A stretch of 7,414 nt of DNA from positions 1-7,414 of the forward strand of contig CAKZNJ010000033.1 of the NCBI GenBank assembly GCA_937129505.1, written 5' to 3'. The position numbers and the translations under genes are program-made. Below are positions 5,100-7,414 of the stretch, piece after piece; the stretch's first letter is position 1; every line of letters begins with the position of its first letter. This DNA is from an uncultured Anaerolineae bacterium (GTDB lineage Bacteria; Chloroflexota; Anaerolineae; Anaerolineales; UBA4823). Below the pieces are notes generated by a model that did no database searches, was not told the origin of the DNA, and worked only from the letters and a program-made list of their open reading frames with translations.

Positions 5100-5723
5100 A
5101 TGACAGAGCAGGACGATCAGCGCCCCCCTATTGACCTCGGCAGCCGCTTACGTGACCTGCGCACAGAGCGCAATTTATCTCTGCGGGCTGTGGCACGCCA
5201 CAGCGGTCTTTCGACCAACGCGCTCAGCCTGATCGAGCGCAACCTCACTTCGCCTTCGGTGAGCACGCTCTACAAAATAGCCAAGGCGCTGGATGTGCCG
5301 ATCACCGCTTTTTTTCACCCAAAAGCGACGCAGCAGACCATCGTCTATCAAAAAAGACAGGAACATGAGAAGCTCGAATTCCTGCGCGGCGTCTGGGTGG
5401 GTTTGGGAGGGGAAAACTTTATCGGCGAGGTTGAGCCTTTCCTGCTGACTCTAGAACCAGGGGGCGGCAGCGGTCGCTATAAGATGGTGCACAGCGGGCA
5501 TGAGTTCGTCTATTGTTTAGAGGGTAAAATCGAATACGAAGTGGACGATCAACGGTTCATCTTGGAAAGCGGCGACAGCCTGCTCTTCTCAGCCCACCTG
5601 AGCCACCGCTGGCGCAATCCCACCAGCGAACCCTGTCGGGTGTTGATCTTGATTTCGGGATTTTCCAGCAACGAAAATCTCGCTCAACATCGTGTCCCCC
5701 GCTCGGATGAGGATGACCGCTAA
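5100..5723 (+). CDS. XRE-family transcriptional regulator with C-terminal cupin domain
   Basis: A 207-residue DNA-binding protein. Residues about 14-70 form a helix-turn-helix of the XRE type: LRDLRTERNLSLRAVARHSG, then the recognition part LSTNALSLIERN, then the SPSVSTLYKIAKALDV helix. Residues about 112-187 form a single cupin barrel with H131, H134 and E135 (motif 1) and GDSLLFSAHLSHRW with H169 (motif 2), which may bind a metal or a small ligand. Cysteines C139 and C179 could be redox-sensitive. This architecture is shared with E. coli PuuR and SutR (YdcN); SutR is known to control sulfur-utilisation genes. Being divergent from the sulfur operon across a 260-base region with palindromes, it probably regulates that operon and itself. 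The effector cannot be read from sequence. The C-terminus is acidic (SDEDDR). Confidence 0.93.
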   Translation: MTEQDDQRPPIDLGSRLRDLRTERNLSLRAVARHSGLSTNALSLIERNLTSPSVSTLYKIAKALDVPITAFFHPKATQQTIVYQKRQEHEKLEFLRGVWVGLGGENFIGEVEPFLLTLEPGGGSGRYKMVHSGHEFVYCLEGKIEYEVDDQRFILESGDSLLFSAHLSHRWRNPTSEPCRVLILISGFSSNENLAQHRVPRSDEDDR

Positions 5724-5739
5724 TAGCGCAGCTTGACTC

Positions 5740-5759
5740 GAGCCATGCCGCCCATGCTC
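5740..5759. terminator. Weak hairpin between convergent regulator and ABC ATPase genes
   Basis: GAGC-C-ATG (5740-5747) can pair with CATGCTC (5753-5759), with one bulged C and a 5-base loop. It lies in the 47-base gap between two convergent genes, where a shared terminator would be expected. No T-run follows on either strand, so this is only a weak candidate. Confidence 0.2.
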
Positions 5760-5770
5760 AAAGGGAAGAA

Positions 5771-6538
5771 TTACACATTCAGATGCAGCAATTCCCACAG
5801 CTTGCGGCGGTACTCCTGAAATTCTGGCTGTGTTTTCAGCAGCAAAGAGCGCGGATGAGCGAAGGGGATATCGAGAATCGTTTGAATGGTGTTCGGTTGA
5901 CGGCTCATAACAATCACGCGGCTGCCCAGCATCAAAGCCTCTTCTAAATCGTGCGTGACGAATAAGATCGTCTTGCGTTCGTTCTCCCAGATCTGTAACA
6001 GTTCCATTTGGAGCTTCTCTTTGGTCATAGCGTCTAAAGCCCCAAAGGGCTCATCCATGAGCAAAATTTCGGGGTTGTTTGCAAAGGCGCGGGCAATATC
6101 CACCCGCTTTTTCATCCCTCCGGATAACTGACGCGGCAGCGTATTTTCGAAACCCTGTAAGCCAACCAGATGAACATAATTCTCTGCGATTCGTTGACGC
6201 ACTTCAGCGGGAACGTTGCGCAAAGCCGGTCCGAATTCGATATTTTGCTTGACGGTCAACCACGGAAAGACCGAGTCTGGCTGAAACACCATGCCCACTT
6301 TGGGGTTGGGTTCGTTCACCCGTTTGGAGTCGATCAGGATTTCGCCCGCCGAAGGCTTTTCAAGGCAGGCGATTAGGTACAACAAAGTGGACTTTCCACA
6401 ACCAGAAGGACCGACAATACAGACAAATTCCTCGGCAAACACCGAAAAAGAGACATTTTCTACCGCGACAATCCTTTGTCCTTTTCCAATTTCATAGATG
6501 CGACTGACGTTTTGTAGTTTGATTTTTTCGGCTTCCAT
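5771..6538 (-). CDS. ABC transporter ATP-binding protein, NitT/TauT (SsuB/ThiZ-like) class
   Basis: A 255-residue ATPase subunit that would power an inner-membrane importer. All motifs are intact: Walker A GPSGCGKST (43-51), Q-loop Q86 in MVFQPD, signature LSGGM (138-142), Walker B ILLMDEP (158-164), D-loop GALD and switch H196 in VTHD. The VFPWLTVKQNI stretch after the Q-loop and the GGMKKRVDIARAFA run are typical of the nitrate/sulfonate/taurine/pyrimidine-precursor family. The C-terminus (YRRKLWELL) also fits. AAGGA lies 5 bases before the ATG. The gene is 19 bases downstream of the TIM-barrel gene and is last in its operon; permease and substrate-binding genes would lie beyond the right edge. 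The substrate is not assignable from this subunit alone. Its nearness to the sulfur operon makes a sulfonate possible, but the two are separate, convergent-flanked units. Confidence 0.95.
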   Translation of the reverse strand: MEAEKIKLQNVSRIYEIGKGQRIVAVENVSFSVFAEEFVCIVGPSGCGKSTLLYLIACLEKPSAGEILIDSKRVNEPNPKVGMVFQPDSVFPWLTVKQNIEFGPALRNVPAEVRQRIAENYVHLVGLQGFENTLPRQLSGGMKKRVDIARAFANNPEILLMDEPFGALDAMTKEKLQMELLQIWENERKTILFVTHDLEEALMLGSRVIVMSRQPNTIQTILDIPFAHPRSLLLKTQPEFQEYRRKLWELLHLNV

Positions 6539-6557
6539 TGCTGTCCTTGTTGGATGA

Positions 6558-7414
6558 TTAGGATGAATACCAAACCCGCTTAACCAGCTCTAATCGCTCA
6601 AGAGGGATATGCCATAGATCCCACGAAATAGCAAGGCCAGCGGGTTGGGCGCTTTTCACGGCGCGAAGATCGTTTTCAATTTGCAAATCATTCAGCTCAG
6701 CCACCTTGGGTATTTCGACCAGTTCAATACCTGCCAAAATGGGCTTGGGAGAAATTTGGACGGCGCGGGCAATTTCTTCTGCCAGAGTCACAGCGGAGAG
6801 CCCGAATTTGGTCAATTGACCCAACTGGACCGGGATATCCAGAGCGAATACCTCGCCCAAAGTGGCGAGGATTTCATCTTCCGCGGCTGAAGAAAGGCGG
6901 AGCAGAGACTGGGCAAGCTGAGCGAGTTCATAAGGTAAACCAGCCGGGCCTAGCGTATGAGCGTAACTCATCACTTTTGTCCAATCGGCAAGTGGGGTAA
7001 GCTCCGCCAGTTTCTGACCGACCAAGTAGGCTAGAGAAAACGAAAAGGCGTCTAAACCAACTTCGAGGTGTCTTTCCTTCAGATCGCTGACGACACGCTG
7101 AATGACTTTCGTAACGCTTTGGGCACGAAATTCCATCCATGCTTGAAAATCGCCTTCCGCTTTTTGGCTAGGGACAGTTTTTTGCCGCTCCGAAAAGTAG
7201 GGCAGGATAACGGGCAGGCGCTGCCTCTCCTCCCAAGCTCCGCGGAGAGCTCGGCGGATTTTCTCCAAGTCCAGATGATACTCTTGGGCAAGTTGTTGGC
7301 AGGAGGGGCAAAAACAGCCAAGAGATTGATAGAGGTCAGCGGTTGGTGATGGATAGCGAATCCGATCCAGAAAGAAGCCATCATAAAGCGCACTTTGGAG
7401 GTGGGGCGAGAGAG
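6558..7414 (-). CDS. Partial TIM-barrel protein with CxCxxC motif (glycoside-hydrolase-like), start off window
   Basis: The frame is open to the right edge, so 284 C-terminal residues are visible and the true start is beyond 7414. A TTG at 7268 is merely internal. The visible part begins near YDGFFLDRIRYPSP, which resembles the strand carrying the acidic residue in glycoside-hydrolase-like (beta/alpha)8 barrels. It is followed by CFCPSC (codons at 7316-7299) and a long helix. Later strands are suggested by VMSYAHTLGPAG, KPILAGIELVEIP and AGLAISWDLWHIPLE, consistent with the closing strands of a barrel. The cysteine triad may bind a metal or form a disulfide. It overlaps no gene and ends 19 bases before the ABC ATPase start, suggesting one operon and perhaps a role in processing or sensing the transported compound. 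Function is unknown; the barrel assignment is inference from motif shape. Confidence 0.6.
   Translation of the reverse strand, partial: LSPHLQSALYDGFFLDRIRYPSPTADLYQSLGCFCPSCQQLAQEYHLDLEKIRRALRGAWEERQRLPVILPYFSERQKTVPSQKAEGDFQAWMEFRAQSVTKVIQRVVSDLKERHLEVGLDAFSFSLAYLVGQKLAELTPLADWTKVMSYAHTLGPAGLPYELAQLAQSLLRLSSAAEDEILATLGEVFALDIPVQLGQLTKFGLSAVTLAEEIARAVQISPKPILAGIELVEIPKVAELNDLQIENDLRAVKSAQPAGLAISWDLWHIPLERLELVKRVWYSS

Noticed and set aside
7266..7268. TTG as the start of the TIM-barrel protein
   Set aside because: The same frame continues without a stop to the window edge and the extra part carries the conserved-looking strand and the CxCxxC motif.

Overview
The window looks like chromosomal DNA from a bacterium with moderately high G+C. 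The gene set would fit Chloroflexota (Anaerolineae-like): a flavoprotein of the sulfide:quinone oxidoreductase family followed by DUF1641, DsrC-like and DsrE2-like genes, plus a TIM-barrel protein beside a NitT/TauT-type ABC ATPase. No rRNA or other phylogenetic marker is present, so this assignment is tentative. No mobile element, CRISPR array or tRNA was seen.

Layout. Positions 1-445 hold no convincing gene. They contain a possible intrinsic terminator for something to the left (about 74-106), a lone -10 hexamer (293-298), and a strongly foldable leader (314-425) that ends just before the ribosome binding site of an M20 metallopeptidase (446-1849, +). That gene converges on a four-gene minus-strand operon, and the 173-base gap between them contains three hairpins. 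In transcription order the operon is: SQR-family flavoprotein (4839-3607), DUF1641 protein (3595-2843), single-cysteine DsrC/TusE-like protein (2831-2517) and DsrE2-like protein (2499-2023). Intergenic gaps are 11, 11 and 17 bases, and every gene has a strong Shine-Dalgarno sequence. At two junctions the stop codon is built into the next gene's Shine-Dalgarno.

A 260-base AT-rich divergent region (4840-5099) separates the operon from an XRE-cupin regulator (5100-5723, +). It carries a promoter for each side, a CRP/FNR-type palindrome, a second 16-bp palindrome centred exactly 20 bp from the first, a direct repeat in the operon promoter, and a palindrome touching the Shine-Dalgarno of the flavoprotein gene. 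The regulator converges on an unrelated minus-strand pair: a partial TIM-barrel protein with a CxCxxC motif (runs off the right edge) and, 19 bases downstream, an ABC transporter ATPase of the nitrate/sulfonate/pyrimidine-precursor class.

How it may work (inference). The flavoprotein would oxidise sulfide (or a persulfide) at the membrane and pass electrons to quinone. DsrE2-like and DsrC-like proteins would carry the sulfane sulfur, and the DUF1641 protein would be a helical partner or scaffold. The divergent XRE-cupin protein is the natural candidate regulator. The most novel points are this compact sulfur module without DsrAB, TusA or rhodanese in view, its densely patterned control region, and the structured leader ahead of the peptidase.
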